Assembly (NCBI GenBank): GCA_030278955.1
Contig: JAOANR010000010.1
Coordinates: forward strand, 12,383,086-12,447,085
Reading direction: 5' to 3'
Length of the DNA: 64,000 nt
From: Hygrophila difformis
Lineage: Eukaryota > Streptophyta > Magnoliopsida > Lamiales > Acanthaceae
The position numbers and the translations under genes are program-made. Below the pieces are notes generated by a model, which saw only the letters and a list, made by a program, of their open reading frames with translations, made no database searches and was not told the origin of the DNA. Below are positions 13,601 to 23,718 of this stretch, piece by piece. Numbering within the stretch: position 1 is the stretch's first letter; each line of letters starts with the position of its first letter.

Positions 13601-15810
13601 ATCTGTGGCTCAAATGGAGGCATGAGCTACATTCTCCATATGAGGTGAATAACGATGGAGATTATCACAATAATCTTTCATGTGTCATATCTTCTTGTTG
13701 TAGGTCTACTACATTCTTTCGAGGGGCATTGTGGCTGGCTACCACTGTTATGACATGTCCCTAGTCAAGATTTTGAGAAACTAGGGCTGATATATTCTGA
13801 GTTGAACATGGTTCCGCAATTGCCACATTGATGTGTGATATGCATTCTAAATGAATGAGAACACCATCCAGTGTAGGAGATCTGATCCTGGACATGGACA
13901 TGGTTGGGCTGGGGATGGAGATTGATTAGTGTTTATGCTGTAAAGAATTTGTTCCATTTTGATTCTTGAGCAGTGGTGGTTGTAGTCATTGGGGATCGAA
14001 CTCATGCTGAAGAGTTTCAATAAGGCTTACAAATGAGAATTTAGTTCTAGATTCTAATAAGATTTCAAACAAACTTCATATTACCGCTGAATGCGATTGT
14101 TATAAACCGAAGTTTTCTTTGTCCAAACAACAAAAACATTCATCTGATGAGTGATATGTTGGAAGCAACTCCACACCAAAGCTCAACATTATGTTTATTC
14201 TACAACACGTGTGTTAGTGTGATTCCAATTGATACCTCTAGTCTGTTGCCTATATTGTATGTAATTATGTATTGCTTGTATTACTGTGCATATTTTGTAT
14301 CGCATGAAGAATGTTCTTAACTTTTGGTTAGTTTTCTTTTCTCGACTGATGACTGGTCAGAGGAGGCTACTTAATTTTATTTACCTGCTGCAAATGTCCA
14401 ACATGATGTGGTTTTTATACTTGGATCTCAATTTGCAGAGATTGTCACCAGATATGCCCCTCCAGCTTGGCTCAGATACACTATTAAGGATGTTGAGAGC
14501 TCAGCATCACCATTATCGTCAAGGGCAAGTATGTCTTGGTATATTTAGAGGGTGTTTGGATAAGCGGCAAGAAAATGGATTATCTGCTTATTGCGTTTTC
14601 AAAACGCAAATAATCAGTTTAACCGCTAAAAAAAGGTGCTGCAAACCTGATTATTTACGTTTTCAAAACGCAATAATCAAATAATCTATTTTATATCGCT
14701 AATTCAAACACCCTCTTAATTTTTTGTTATTGTTCTTAAGATGGATTCAGAATCTCCTGTGATGGTATCTTCCATATGCTGTGGCGTGGATTATATTAAG
14801 CAACATGCAGTTGTTATCATTATTTATTCACTCCTTTGTCTAATAAATAAATTATATGGGCCAGCTATTTGGGTGTTGAATATCAGCCCTCAGATACAAT
14901 CAAATTAAGATTCTCATTTGATATTTTATCTATGGAATCACTTTTCTTTTCTTTTTCTAAATATATATACATATATATAAAATTTCTTTGGTTCTTGTTC
15001 CCCTTTTGACAAGATTAAGTCATTCTCTACAATACACATGTTGTACTGTAGCATTTGACATTAATGCTAGCCGTGGTTGTAGTTTGTCATTTCCTCTCTA
15101 GACACATTTATAATCATAGATTTCAGATTGAAGTTTCTCTAGCATCATTGATTTTGATAAGCAATAAAATGGTCTGAGGAATTACCATGGTAAAGCAGTT
15201 TCTTTTAGTCAGATTTATTCTGGCAGTATTCTTGGCTAATCTCTAATAGGATATTTCTGACATTAGCATAACCTGAATTCAAACATGGAAACATCTAAGA
15301 TATTGCTCTTGACAGATTGTACATAACCTTTCCCGTGCCTTGGATGTTGATGCAAGTTTGGCAAGATTGGAAGAAAGGTCACGCCATGTGCAAATTAATG
15401 AGGAAAGTGTGTGTGATTCTTGCCGTGCTCGTCTTGGTACCAAACTGTTTGCTATGTACCCAGATGACACTGTTGTTTGTTACAAGGTATGCCTTGCCCT
15501 TCTATTTTTCCAGTTGAGGTTGTAGCGCTGGCAGGCAGAGTAAACGTGATCCCTAATGGAGAATAGATTGATATTTCTCTACAATTTTTTTCATTGAGAG
15601 AGGAAGAAAACACATGCTAGAGCCTAGAAACAATCATAAGCAAGATCCTCACATCAGTATTATGTAGTTTATTATTGCAAGCATCGTGGCTGATTGATTT
15701 ACTAAAATTGGTTGCAGTGTTATCGTCGGCAGGGTGAGTCAACGTCTATCGGTGGACGTGATTTTCAGAAAGATGTTATAGTCAAGCCAGGTTGGCTGGT
15801 GACTAGATGA
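1647..15810 (+). CDS. VPS3: Vacuolar sorting protein 3 (VPS3/TGFBRAP1-like), CORVET subunit
   Basis: Fourteen coding exons read in frame: 1647-2642, 3283-3558, 4087-4283, 4471-4612, 5033-5302, 5456-5528, 10006-10054, 10453-10732, 10903-10958, 11331-11399, 11487-11598, 14439-14528, 15316-15486 and 15718-15810. They total about 957 residues, close to the usual plant VPS3 length. Every junction is GT-AG and phases agree. The N-terminal third is a CNH/beta-propeller domain, starting from an MALKPKP start; an in-frame ATG 17 codons upstream was judged leader. The middle is alpha-solenoid with Vps39-type domains (motifs PPSRADLLESAI, EEVLDMIEESELWLEK). The C-terminus keeps a CDSC...CYKC zinc-binding pattern and ends PGWLVTR. 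In the family it forms the Rab5-binding end of CORVET, tethering endosomes before vacuolar fusion. No stop or frameshift is seen. A broken copy of exons 8-14 lies at 46.8-50.4 kb. Confidence 0.9.
6262..8017 (+). mobile_element. Non-autonomous Helitron in VPS3 intron 6
   Basis: The 5' end is TCTATATAATAAATTC following an A at 6261. The 3' end has a short GC hairpin (CCCGTGCGTAGCGGG, about 7990-8004), an A-rich spacer and CTAG at 8014-8017, followed by T at 8018. TC start, hairpin, CTRR end and A^T insertion are the standard Helitron signature. The same 5' leader occurs at 39.9 kb in reverse and near 56.06 kb. It has no Rep/helicase coding. Confidence 0.8.
7489..7693. mobile_element. Stowaway-like MITE nested in the Helitron
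   Basis: The terminal inverted repeats are CTCCATCAGTTCC at the left and CTCCATTCGTCCC, read from the right end. TA dinucleotides flank both sides (7487-7488, 7694-7695), as expected for Tc1/mariner-derived Stowaway elements. It must be younger than the surrounding Helitron. Confidence 0.65.
9296..9543. mobile_element. PIF/Harbinger-like MITE with GGTCTGATCTG core
   Basis: The ends GGCCCTATTCTC and GAGAACAGGCTC form an imperfect inverted repeat (10 of 12), flanked by TTA at 9293-9295 and 9544-9546. The centre (about 9330-9490) is an irregular array of GGTCTG and GATCTG units with many GATC sites. Confidence 0.6.
9706..9734. repeat. Short TTAGTCA tandem array
   Basis: The 7-base unit TTAGTCA is repeated about four times within VPS3 intron 6, close to the downstream end of the intron. 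Confidence 0.8.
11021..11134. repeat. 57-bp tandem duplication in VPS3 intron 9
   Basis: Bases 11021-11077 and 11078-11134 are the same 57-bp unit (beginning TAAATTCTACAC). The duplicated VPS3 copy near 47.6 kb has only one unit, so this is private to the intact gene or was lost from the copy. Confidence 0.9.
12310..14262. other. Intron 11 block missing from the VPS3 duplicate
   Basis: VPS3 intron 11 (11599-14438) aligns with the duplicate on both sides, but about 1.95 kb in the middle has no counterpart. The duplicate holds roughly 65 unrelated bases instead, after a shared GTCCA. The block has several short open frames on both strands and a T/G homopolymer run at 13214-13268. No terminal repeats or known domain were seen. 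It could be an insertion in the intact gene or a deletion in the copy. Confidence 0.5.
14548..14715. mobile_element. 168-bp Tourist-like MITE in VPS3 intron 12
   Basis: The ends GAGGGTGTTTGGATAAGCGG and, read from the right, GAGGGTGTTTGAATTAGCG are inverted repeats. TTA flanks both sides (14545-14547 and 14716-14718). An internal inverted repeat uses CGTTTTCAAAACGCAA. The equivalent position of the VPS3 duplicate (near 49130) has no insert. Confidence 0.85.
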
Positions 15811-16385
15811 TGATCATGTAAGGCATGCATGATGCAGTTGATTATGTGGATATTGAAGCTAGAGTCACTCAGTTGTAGATGGTGTGGATAAGACAAAGCA
15901 ATTTTCTCATCATCGTTTTTGAAGATTACAGTAAATGAGAGAGTCGGGTCTAGGGAAACCACATGACATGAATGAATGAAGAATGCATTTGATTCCGTTG
16001 AGGGTATGAATTATGGAGGAAGCACCAACTGACCGACCGGCCATCTGACATCTGTTTTCGAAGGCTCGGCTCCTGCTGGCCGTGTGGCCATCTGACATCT
16101 GATTAACTGGCTGCCAGAAGTACATATATACATAATGCCATACTGGGGTAAAATTTTGCCTGGCTGCCTCCTACATCTGATATGTTTTTCAATTGAGATA
16201 CTATATGTATCCTAATTTCAGGAAAAGTGGGCATGTATGTCCTTCCCCATGTACACATATACCATTCGTCTGTAATAAACAAATTTTTACTTATATTTTA
16301 GCCTTTGTTATTATTGCTAAGATAAATCCAATCTGCTACAGCATGATGAATGCTGTAGACCAGCCTTTGGGCTTACTTCTCCGAA
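15811..16385 (+). other. VPS3 3' flank/UTR
   Basis: The bases up to about 15977 are shared with the duplicate near 50.4 kb, so they were part of the duplicated segment and probably include the 3' UTR. The remainder contains two CATCTGACATCTG repeats (about 16040-16105) and no gene. Polyadenylation signals are not obvious. Confidence 0.45.
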
Positions 16386-16388
16386 TAA

Positions 16389-17242
16389 GAGCATCTCCAG
16401 CAGTGACGGTAGAATAGTTTCCTCTCCAGCAGTGACGGTAGAATAGTGGGAAACGTTAATTTGAAGTGGGAGTCATCTCCAACAATCATCTGCAAAATCT
16501 CCAACAATCATCTGCAAACTCTAGACGGGGCGGCATTTTTGGGGGAAGTGAACAGTGCCCGCTTTTTTTTTTTTTTTTTTTTTTTTACCGGGCCACTGTA
16601 GAGCACCGCTATTCTCTCCTTTTTTTTGTTTCTTTTTTTTTTGGTTTTTATTTTTATTTTAATATTTGTATGGTTTTTTTTTTTAAAATTTAAATGTTAG
16701 GCCATCTCCAACAACAAACTTTATTTTCCAGTCAACTCTACTTTATTTCCCAGTCCAGTTTACAGTTTTTCATTTTTCATCTCCAACAGTCAACTCTAAA
16801 TTCCTCTCTATTTAAGCATATTCCATTTTGATTCTTTTTACTATCTATTCATTTATTTTTTTTATATAATATATTTTATTTATTGAAACATAATCTACTT
16901 AATTTAGTAATTAAAATTTTATTAAAATACAATTATTAAATTAAAATTATTAAAATTAAAAATTTTATTTTCTGAACGGTAAGATAAAATTTTCTTCTAA
17001 TTTAAGTAATTTTTAAAATTTAAAAATCAATAGCAAAATATAAGTATGAAAATTAGAAGAAAAAAAAAAAAAAGAAAAAGAAAGAAGATAGCGTAGCTAC
17101 AGTGCCCCGCTACAATTAGCGGGGCACTGTTCATTCAACCATAATTTGCCATCGAGTCTACCGTTTGCCGTCAACCATTGGAGCAAGTCTGCACGCTATT
17201 TTGCTGTCCACCTTTATTTTGCAGGAGCTGTTGGAGAAGCTC
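16389..17242. mobile_element. Inverted-repeat MITE (GAGCATCTCCAGCAG type)
   Basis: The left end GAGCATCTCCAGCAG pairs with the right end CTGTTGGAGAAGCTC. Subterminal blocks also pair: GTGAACAGTGCCCGC on the left with GCGGGGCACTGTTC on the right, plus the CACTGTAG blocks. A T-homopolymer lies at 16563-16586. A related fragment occurs at 55490-55590. The element is interleaved with the next one, so one of the two has been rearranged. Confidence 0.5.
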
Positions 17243-17548
17243 TTAGTTTTAATAATAAATAATTGGAACTTATTAGGTAATTTTTTCAGGTTCAATAAAA
17301 AAATATTAAATATATATTTTAATAGAATTTTAATTATAGAATTTAAATATAATATTATATTTGAATAAATAATATATTAATTTAATATATAAAAATTAAA
17401 TGAATAGGAAAAGGAATCAAAATTGAATACTCTAAAATAGAGGAAAATTTAGAGTTGATAGTTGGAGATAAAAAGTGAAAAACTGTAAACTGGACTAGAA
17501 AATAGAATAGAGTTGACTGGGGAATAGAGTTTATTGCTGGAGTAGGCC
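16700..17548. mobile_element. Long-inverted-repeat MITE (GGCCATCTCCAAC type)
   Basis: The left arm (16700 to about 16880) reads GGCCATCTCCAACAACAAAC and continues with CAGTCAACTCTA and CCAGTTTACAGTTTTTCA. The right arm (about 17390-17548) carries the same blocks in reverse complement. TTA lies to the left and TAA, after the hAT insertion, to the right. An hAT-like element then inserted into its right terminus. Confidence 0.55.
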
Positions 17549-18230
17549 TAGGGATGTCAACTTTACCCGTAGGGTAATCGGGTATCGGGTAGGGTAGGGT
17601 AGAGATAATCGGGTAATCGGGTAGGGTATTACCCGAAACCGAAATAAATCATATCGGGTGCGGGTAGGGTACGGATTTCATATATTACCCGATTACCATA
17701 CCCGATTACCCGATTAAATATATATTTATTTATTTATCTATATATACTTATATATATTTAATTTATATCATATATTGAGATATATTTATATGTTTGCTTA
17801 TTTATTTATTTATTTTTATATTTCAAATTTATTAACGTTTGAGATTGGCAGTAAAAAGATTTATGAATTTTTTTTACTGAATATTCTTAAATATTACAAT
17901 ATTTATTTATGTTGCTTTAGCGGTTTCTTTTAAATATTGTTTTAAATTTTGTTCTCGTGCAATAATGAATGTTTTATTTATTTTTTATGGTGAAAAATAA
18001 TTTTTTTCTTTATTAAAGTTGGGTCGGGTAGAGTCGGTTAACTATGTAATATTTAAGATTTCGGGTACCCGTTTACCCGCGGATAATCCGCATACCCGAT
18101 GGGTATTACCCGAATCCTACCCGATATTGAATTTTAGGGTAATAGGGTAGGGTAAGGGTAGGATAATTATATTTCGGGTAGTGAGTGGAGGTGGTCTACC
18201 CGTACCCTACCCTACCCGTTTACATCCCTA
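17549..18230. mobile_element. Non-autonomous hAT-like element, GGGTA-rich
   Basis: The termini TAGGGATGTCAAC and, reversed, TAGGGATGTAAAC are inverted repeats. The 8-bp target-site duplication AGTAGGCC is perfect (17541-17548 and 18231-18238), diagnostic of hAT-type insertion. Both ends carry runs of GGGTA/TACCC; GGGTATCGGGTAGGGTAGGG near 17580 has four G-tracts. There is no transposase coding. Confidence 0.85.
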
Positions 18231-18730
18231 AGTAGGCCTAACCACTACTTTATAACGGTAACACATAATCTAAAGTGTGCAGTGAAATTCAAAGTTTGAG
18301 TGACGTGATTTTTATAACGGTAACACATAATATCTTGTCATTCCTACATTATCTTTATATATGTATTCATCGATTAGATATGCACCTCCTCCCAAAATTT
18401 CATTCACATAAGTTTGCAAGTACATATGTCCATTTTACACTAATAACAATGTTTACAAAAAGAGGGATATCATGAAAAAGTATTTACATTATTTAAAACC
18501 TGATAATTATATTACTATATATAAAGCAAAATCATAATTGTATAAATTATCTTGTTTTTCCATTATCACATACATTGTGATCACAATCCTTCAAGGGCAA
18601 CATAAACATGTAAGGAAAAACAAAAACACACAAATTTTATTATGAATTTATTTACTCACGTGATGACAATACGATAAACTGATGATGTTCGATGTCATCT
18701 CCCAAGAATTCAAGGCAACGGTCGGCTTGC

Positions 18731-19225
18731 CTAGATAGTTGGTAGATTCCTTCCCCATCCTCGTCTTTGCGGGTACACCCAACGGGATTTGAACTGCCAT
18801 AGTTGTCCCTGTCGAAGAGGGTGGGCGGTGTTGAAAAACAGACCAGTGGTGTTCACTTTCCATTGTACTAATGGGAGCCCTCTGTGTATGTTAAAGTCAT
18901 AAGGGTAGAATGTAATGACCCCAAAACTTGTAGTAGGTGCTCGAACAACGGCTCGATATTGTCCTTTATCCAAAGCAGTGCCCATGACATTAAATCCAGT
19001 CTCTACTCCATACTCTACTGTTTCATCTATGATCACATTTCCTGTAATTGTAAGTTGTACACGGTAGTGTACAGGGATGACTCCAGAGACATGATTAGAG
19101 AAAGTGACGACGGTGGTGTCTTCACCACCCGATGTGTGAGAACAACAAAGCAATTTGATTATTATTATTATTATTACCATCACAAAATGTACTTGTAAGA
19201 ACCTGGAGGCAGAAGGCGCCGCCAT
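18731..19225 (-). CDS. Putative secreted S-protein-homologue-like (SPH) protein, 164 aa
   Basis: The single-exon frame begins in a good plant context (CCATGGCGGCG). Residues 1-32 form a hydrophobic signal peptide, whose IIIIII run comes from an ATT microsatellite. The mature part has the SPH-like layout: a VTFSNHVSG beta-strand near the start, HYRVQ, an FYPYDF block, then VQWKVNTTGLFF and a tryptophan near the end (FKSRW). SPH family members are small secreted proteins; one is the poppy pollen self-incompatibility determinant. The usual paired cysteines are missing from the mature part, so it is a divergent member or a different small secreted beta-protein. A TATA box lies 40 bp upstream. The last 15 residues may be non-native if an intron is present. 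Confidence 0.45.
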   Translation of the reverse strand: MAAPSASRFLQVHFVMVIIIIIIKLLCCSHTSGGEDTTVVTFSNHVSGVIPVHYRVQLTITGNVIIDETVEYGVETGFNVMGTALDKGQYRAVVRAPTTSFGVITFYPYDFNIHRGLPLVQWKVNTTGLFFNTAHPLRQGQLWQFKSRWVYPQRRGWGRNLPTI

Positions 19226-19264
19226 GGATATGATAGATAAGGTATTGGATTAATGGACTGCTTG

Positions 19265-19272
19265 TATTTATA
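19265..19272 (-). promoter_or_regulatory. TATA box of the SPH-like gene
   Basis: On the minus strand this reads TATAAATA, 40 bases before the start codon at 19225. That leaves a leader of roughly 10-15 nt. The spacing resembles that of the peptide gene at 57.4 kb. Confidence 0.6.
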
Positions 19273-19717
19273 ACTCTTCCATACGGAATAGTAATAATAA
19301 TATATATTCCCTTTTTTAATTTGGTAAGCTGAGGAGTATAATGTGTCGTTTTGATAAGTATTTTTATGTTGTTACTATAATATTTGAATTATGTTTTATA
19401 TATGTATATAATATGATATGAAAAATAACAAATAATATATATACATACACACTATATTTTAGACCACGCACTGCCTATGGATATTTAATTTGCTTTTTTT
19501 TTTCTTAATTATTATTTTCGAATAAAAATAATAACTCAATTACTGTAAGAAATATAAACGATATTGTTTGAGTAGGATAACTTTTTAATAAAATTTAATT
19601 TCTAATTTTTAGTGAATCATATGAAAACAAAAATATGATACCACTCATGATACATACGAAATGAGAAAGTCAAAATTCTCACGCAGAATAAATATAAATA
19701 GAGAAATCACTAAAATA

Positions 19718-19760
19718 CTAGTATACCCGCCCGCGCAATGCGCGGTAAATAAAATTTATA
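19718..19760 (-). mobile_element. Helitron 3' terminus, minus strand
   Basis: Read on the minus strand there is a GC-rich hairpin (CCGCGCATTGCGCGG), then GCGGGTATA and CTAG at 19721-19718, followed by T. This matches Helitron 3' ends. No matching TCTATAT 5' terminus was found to its right, so the element is truncated or too decayed to delimit. Confidence 0.5.
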
Positions 19761-19832
19761 TATATTTTTTAAAATAACATAAGATTTTAAAAATTCAAAT
19801 ATTGTACGTATTACATAAAATTTGGTTCATGC

Positions 19833-19992
19833 GGGGTTGGAGACTTAATCAAGTGGTAGCTCCCCAACTCTCAATCTATAGGTTGGGGGTTCGAATCCCC
19901 ATCCGGCCCCTTATCCCTTCCGTTTGTTCCCTTTATAATTGCATGGCATGAGCTCCCACTACCCTTTCCAGACCTTCAATGACATCTTCAAA
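19833..19992 (+). mobile_element. tRNA-derived SINE
   Basis: The head has pol III promoter boxes: an A-box-like TAATCAAGTGGTAGC and a B box GGTTCGAATCC. It is flanked by a 16-bp target-site duplication (AAAATTTGGTTCATGC at 19817-19832; AAAATTTAGTTCATGC at 19993-20008, one mismatch). The body is too long and unstructured for a functional tRNA. Confidence 0.8.
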
Positions 19993-20214
19993 AAAATTTA
20001 GTTCATGCTAATTTTCTGACCACATTATTGAGAAAAAATGTGACAAAGTAGTTTAGCAACTTTGTCAATTAAGTTATTTTCCTAATATTATTGTTTTATT
20101 GATTTAGCCCATAATCAATTTGATTTTACATTTTTAAATTTGTAATTTCCTAGATATAATTTTAACTCCATTTATATTTTATATGTTAATTTATTATTAT
20201 ATATTACACTAATA

Positions 20215-20440
20215 ATGCTACTGGACTACTTGATCAATGGCATGCCTCCCGCACTTGGCGAGACGTCTTTGACGATGTTCAATTCATCATGTACTTTGCG
20301 AGGGTAAAATGGTCGCGGATTGTCTAGCAAAATATGGTGCAACTTTAGAAGAATTCTACACTACTTGGACATTCCCCCATACTTCACGCACATGGTGTTA
20401 GCGGCGGATTCTTCCGGCGTATGGTTCCCAAAAGCCTAAG
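20215..20440 (+). pseudogene. LINE ORF2 C-terminal (RNase H) remnant
   Basis: Shifting frames give the tail typical of plant LINE RNase H domains: MVADCLAKYGA, then TTWTFPHTSRT and a VLADSSGVWFP-like end. At least two frameshifts are needed. The sequence stops near 20440 and is followed by a T-rich stretch. This is a 5'-truncated, decayed fragment. Confidence 0.55.
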
Positions 20441-20647
20441 TGTTAGCTCATTTTTTCCTTTCTGCTTTTTTTGGACACCTCTTTTTGTTGCTGTTTTTTT
20501 CCCTTTATTTTCTTTTCAACTTGTTTATTTGGCGTCAGCTTTCCAAAAAATAATGTTAATAATCTTAGAACATTGTTCACATAAATATGGAGTGACTAAT
20601 GCAAATCTAATCATGAATATATAATTATCATATTATATTATATTATA

Positions 20648-20823
20648 CTTTCTCCGTTTCTTTTTAAGTATTACACTTTTTTTTTGGGTGCGGCATAATA
20701 AATGTTATATTACCATATATAGAATGCTTTTAAAGGTATAACACTTCAACTAAAGCACTTTTGTTCCTTGCATTGAATCTCGTGTCATTTTCTTATCTTA
20801 CACTTATTTTGAAATGAAGGGAG
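20648..20823. mobile_element. Stowaway-like MITE
   Basis: The left end CTTTCTCCGTTTC and the right end GAAATGAAGGGAG are imperfect inverted repeats flanked by TA (20646-20647 and 20824-20825). Confidence 0.6.
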
Positions 20824-21101
20824 TATTATATTATATGTAGGGATGAAAACAGTACGGATATGATCGGATAGTATTGGATACGAATATATATTGTCCAACA
20901 TTTTTTTATCGGATTCGGATCGAATATAGATATGCCGGATACAAATATATGTCGGATACAGATTCAATTGGATACAGATTATCGGATAATTTTTAATCTT
21001 TTTTTAAAATTTGATATAAAAAATTATCGAATAATTTTATATTTTGTTATAATTATCAACAATTTTTAATTAGTAAATAATAATATGTTAAAATATTCGG
21101 A

Positions 21102-22709
21102 TGTAATGACCCGATTTAATTAAATTGGACTGTTTAAATAATTTGGTATTTGGATAGTTTGCAATTCAGTCCGGATGGGGTTCCTTTTGTGTTGATTGAG
21201 AGTGATGGGGCCTTTTTTGCAATTATTTAACTATTGTAGAGTTAAATGGGGTTATTTTGTAAGTTGGAAAGAAAAAAAAAAGAAAAGGAACGGGAGATGA
21301 GATAGGGGAGAGGCCGACACATTGAAGGGTTTTTGGGGTGATCTTCGGCTCTTTCAAATCATCGCGTTTCTTGGCCAATTGATTAATCGGTTGTTGGTAA
21401 GTGTTTCTCTTCGTCATCTTCTTCGCTATGATTTTTATTTCGATCATTTTGGTGGTGAATTGGGGATGTTCGAAATGCTAGGTTTGTGAGTTGTTTTGGC
21501 CGATCGGATTCGAATTTGAGCAATTCGGAGGCGTTTAATCGTTGAGAAGATATCAGGCAAGGGATTTTTATGCTTAAATTACGTGTTTGGGGAGGTATTG
21601 GGGTGAATTCCGACAAGGGATTATATTTGCACTACATATGTCGGCAATTCTATTATTTCGTTTGAGTAGTTAAACAAGTGCTTGTGTTTTTTTTATATAA
21701 GCATGAGTAACCTGGATTCACCGCCCACTTTTGATTCATTTAGATACATACGCGTATACAGACTAAATTGGCCAGAGAGTTGAACACCCATTTCATTTCT
21801 TGTGGGTTTATGTGTGTAGGCGAGTAAGTATATAAATATTTATATTTATTTATAAGCTTCACCTAGTCTTCATTTGGGGAATTGTAGTAGACTTTGAAAA
21901 TATATATATATACTGTGATTGCTCTATTATTCTCAGCATGCTAATGCCTACGCAGAGATGGAAATTTTAAACTGCTAGTTGTATGGTTCCAGGTGAGACT
22001 TTAATGGTATTGTGATTATTTGATGTTTTAATCAAGCAATTCCAACGTAGTCAGTGTCTGAATGTTGAATTAATCTTTTATTGTTTTAATTAATTAATGG
22101 TAAGGATTAGAGAATCATTAGGCTTAACCTTTCTGAAAGTGTTGGTTTTATCCATCTAAGTTCAGGGCTACTCAGGAAAAGTGGTAATGGTCCTTGTGAA
22201 CGAATAATGCTTTATTTATTGAAATATTATGAAATTGGTGGAATTGACCTTGTGGGTACATGGATTATGATTGATCGGGCTGCCTTCATAGGTGTTGTTG
22301 AGACCCGATGACCTTACGGGGTGGATGATTTGGTTGTTATGCCTGTTGGCCTTCGGGTTGTGATTATTGGCTGCGATGCCTGTTGGCCCGTTGAGGTGTG
22401 ATTATTGGCTGTGATGCCTGTTGGCTCTTCGGGGTGTATGATTTGGGCTGTGATGCCTGTGGTCCCTGCGGGGATGGTGTATGTTACCCTGTAACGGGTT
22501 AGAGTTGATGATATCCTCACCCGTGGGTTCATACCGCCCGGGTTTTTAGGTGCCGACTAGGCATATTCATTGCATTTGCATATAGGTTAGATAGGTGTAT
22601 GTTAGGCCATGCATCACGTGCATAAATTGTATGATTGTGGTTGAAGCACCGGTATGGGACGGTGTGATGTTTATTTGCTTTTACTTTTATTCTGCTCTGT
22701 TATTCATGC

Positions 22710-22785
<76 letters not shown>

Positions 22786-23372
22786 TACTCTTGTTGCTTT
22801 GTTATCCCTTACTCCCCAACACGTAGCCTTGCTCAGTACGTTGTACTGACTCCCTTTGCTTTTGTTTGTTTTATAGATCCTGCTGGAGGCGCTGGAGCAT
22901 GATTGGGTTTGGGGTTGAGAGATCACATAGATAGGACCTGCCTACACATTTTATCTTATGTATTTATGTGATACTCTATTGTTTTGATATTATGATTTGT
23001 CATTAGAATATTGACTAGTTGAGGCCTGTGAGCCTAGGATTTTTATTCAGCCGGCCGGTGGCCTTATGTGATTTACTTCTTTGGGCTGGTAGCCCTGTTG
23101 AGATATTGACACGCTGTCTATGCTGTTGTGAGAGGCTTGCAGCCTGATAATCTGACAGGGGTTGCTTTATTCAGTTATTATGTATGGATTATATTCGTGC
23201 CTATGTGTTTTATTTTATTTTAGGTTCCGCATGAAATTAGTTTAACAAGATGTTCACTTTAGGTTTTCTCCGCCTTGTACTAGCTGTTTTAAATTAGCTG
23301 GCCACTAGTTTAGGATAGTTAGTACGGTGGTAACGCTTGCGAAAATTAGGTTTGAATTTTCGGGGCGTTACA
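21102..23372 (+). repeat. 5' LTR of the gypsy element
   Basis: It starts TGTAATGACCCG and ends GGGGCGTTACA. It contains a TATA-like TATATAAATA near 21829, an array of GATGCCTGTTGGC units (22338-22470) and a (TTA)n microsatellite at 22709-22785, which is longer than in the 3' LTR. Confidence 0.95.
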
Positions 23373-23375
23373 GAG

Positions 23376-23387
23376 TGGTATCAGAGC
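23376..23387 (+). promoter_or_regulatory. Primer-binding site (initiator tRNA-Met)
   Basis: TGGTATCAGAGC starts three bases after the 5' LTR. It is complementary to the 3' end of plant initiator methionine tRNA, the usual minus-strand primer of plant gypsy elements. Confidence 0.9.
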
Positions 23388-23718
23388 CTGTGTGCTCTTT
23401 ATTATATTAAAATTGGTGTAGACATAGGTGGTGAGATGTGTGTGGGATACATATAGTGTAGAATTGCATTCTTCTTATTTATTTTGGTTGAGTTTTGTGC
23501 ATACCAGGTTGAGCCACAGTTAGGGAACTGTGGAAGGACAATGGTACTCCAGTCAGGATCCTTGAGACTTCACAGTCATTGAGGACTGCGAATTCATTGT
23601 TATTTATTTATTTTAATTGTTATATTCTTTATTATGCCATCAGATATATGGGATATATGGTATGTTGGTGATTTTTGCTGACATGTTTGTTCATGTTGTG
23701 TCTGTTTTGCATATCAGA

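Noticed and set aside
19833..19910. tRNA-like sequence with A and B boxes
   Set aside because: It is embedded in a 160-bp unit with a 16-bp target-site duplication, so it is a SINE and not a tRNA gene.
22595..22926. Poly-Leu, poly-Ile and poly-Asn open frames in the LTR (also at 29961-30271)
   Set aside because: They are translations of the (TTA)n microsatellite.
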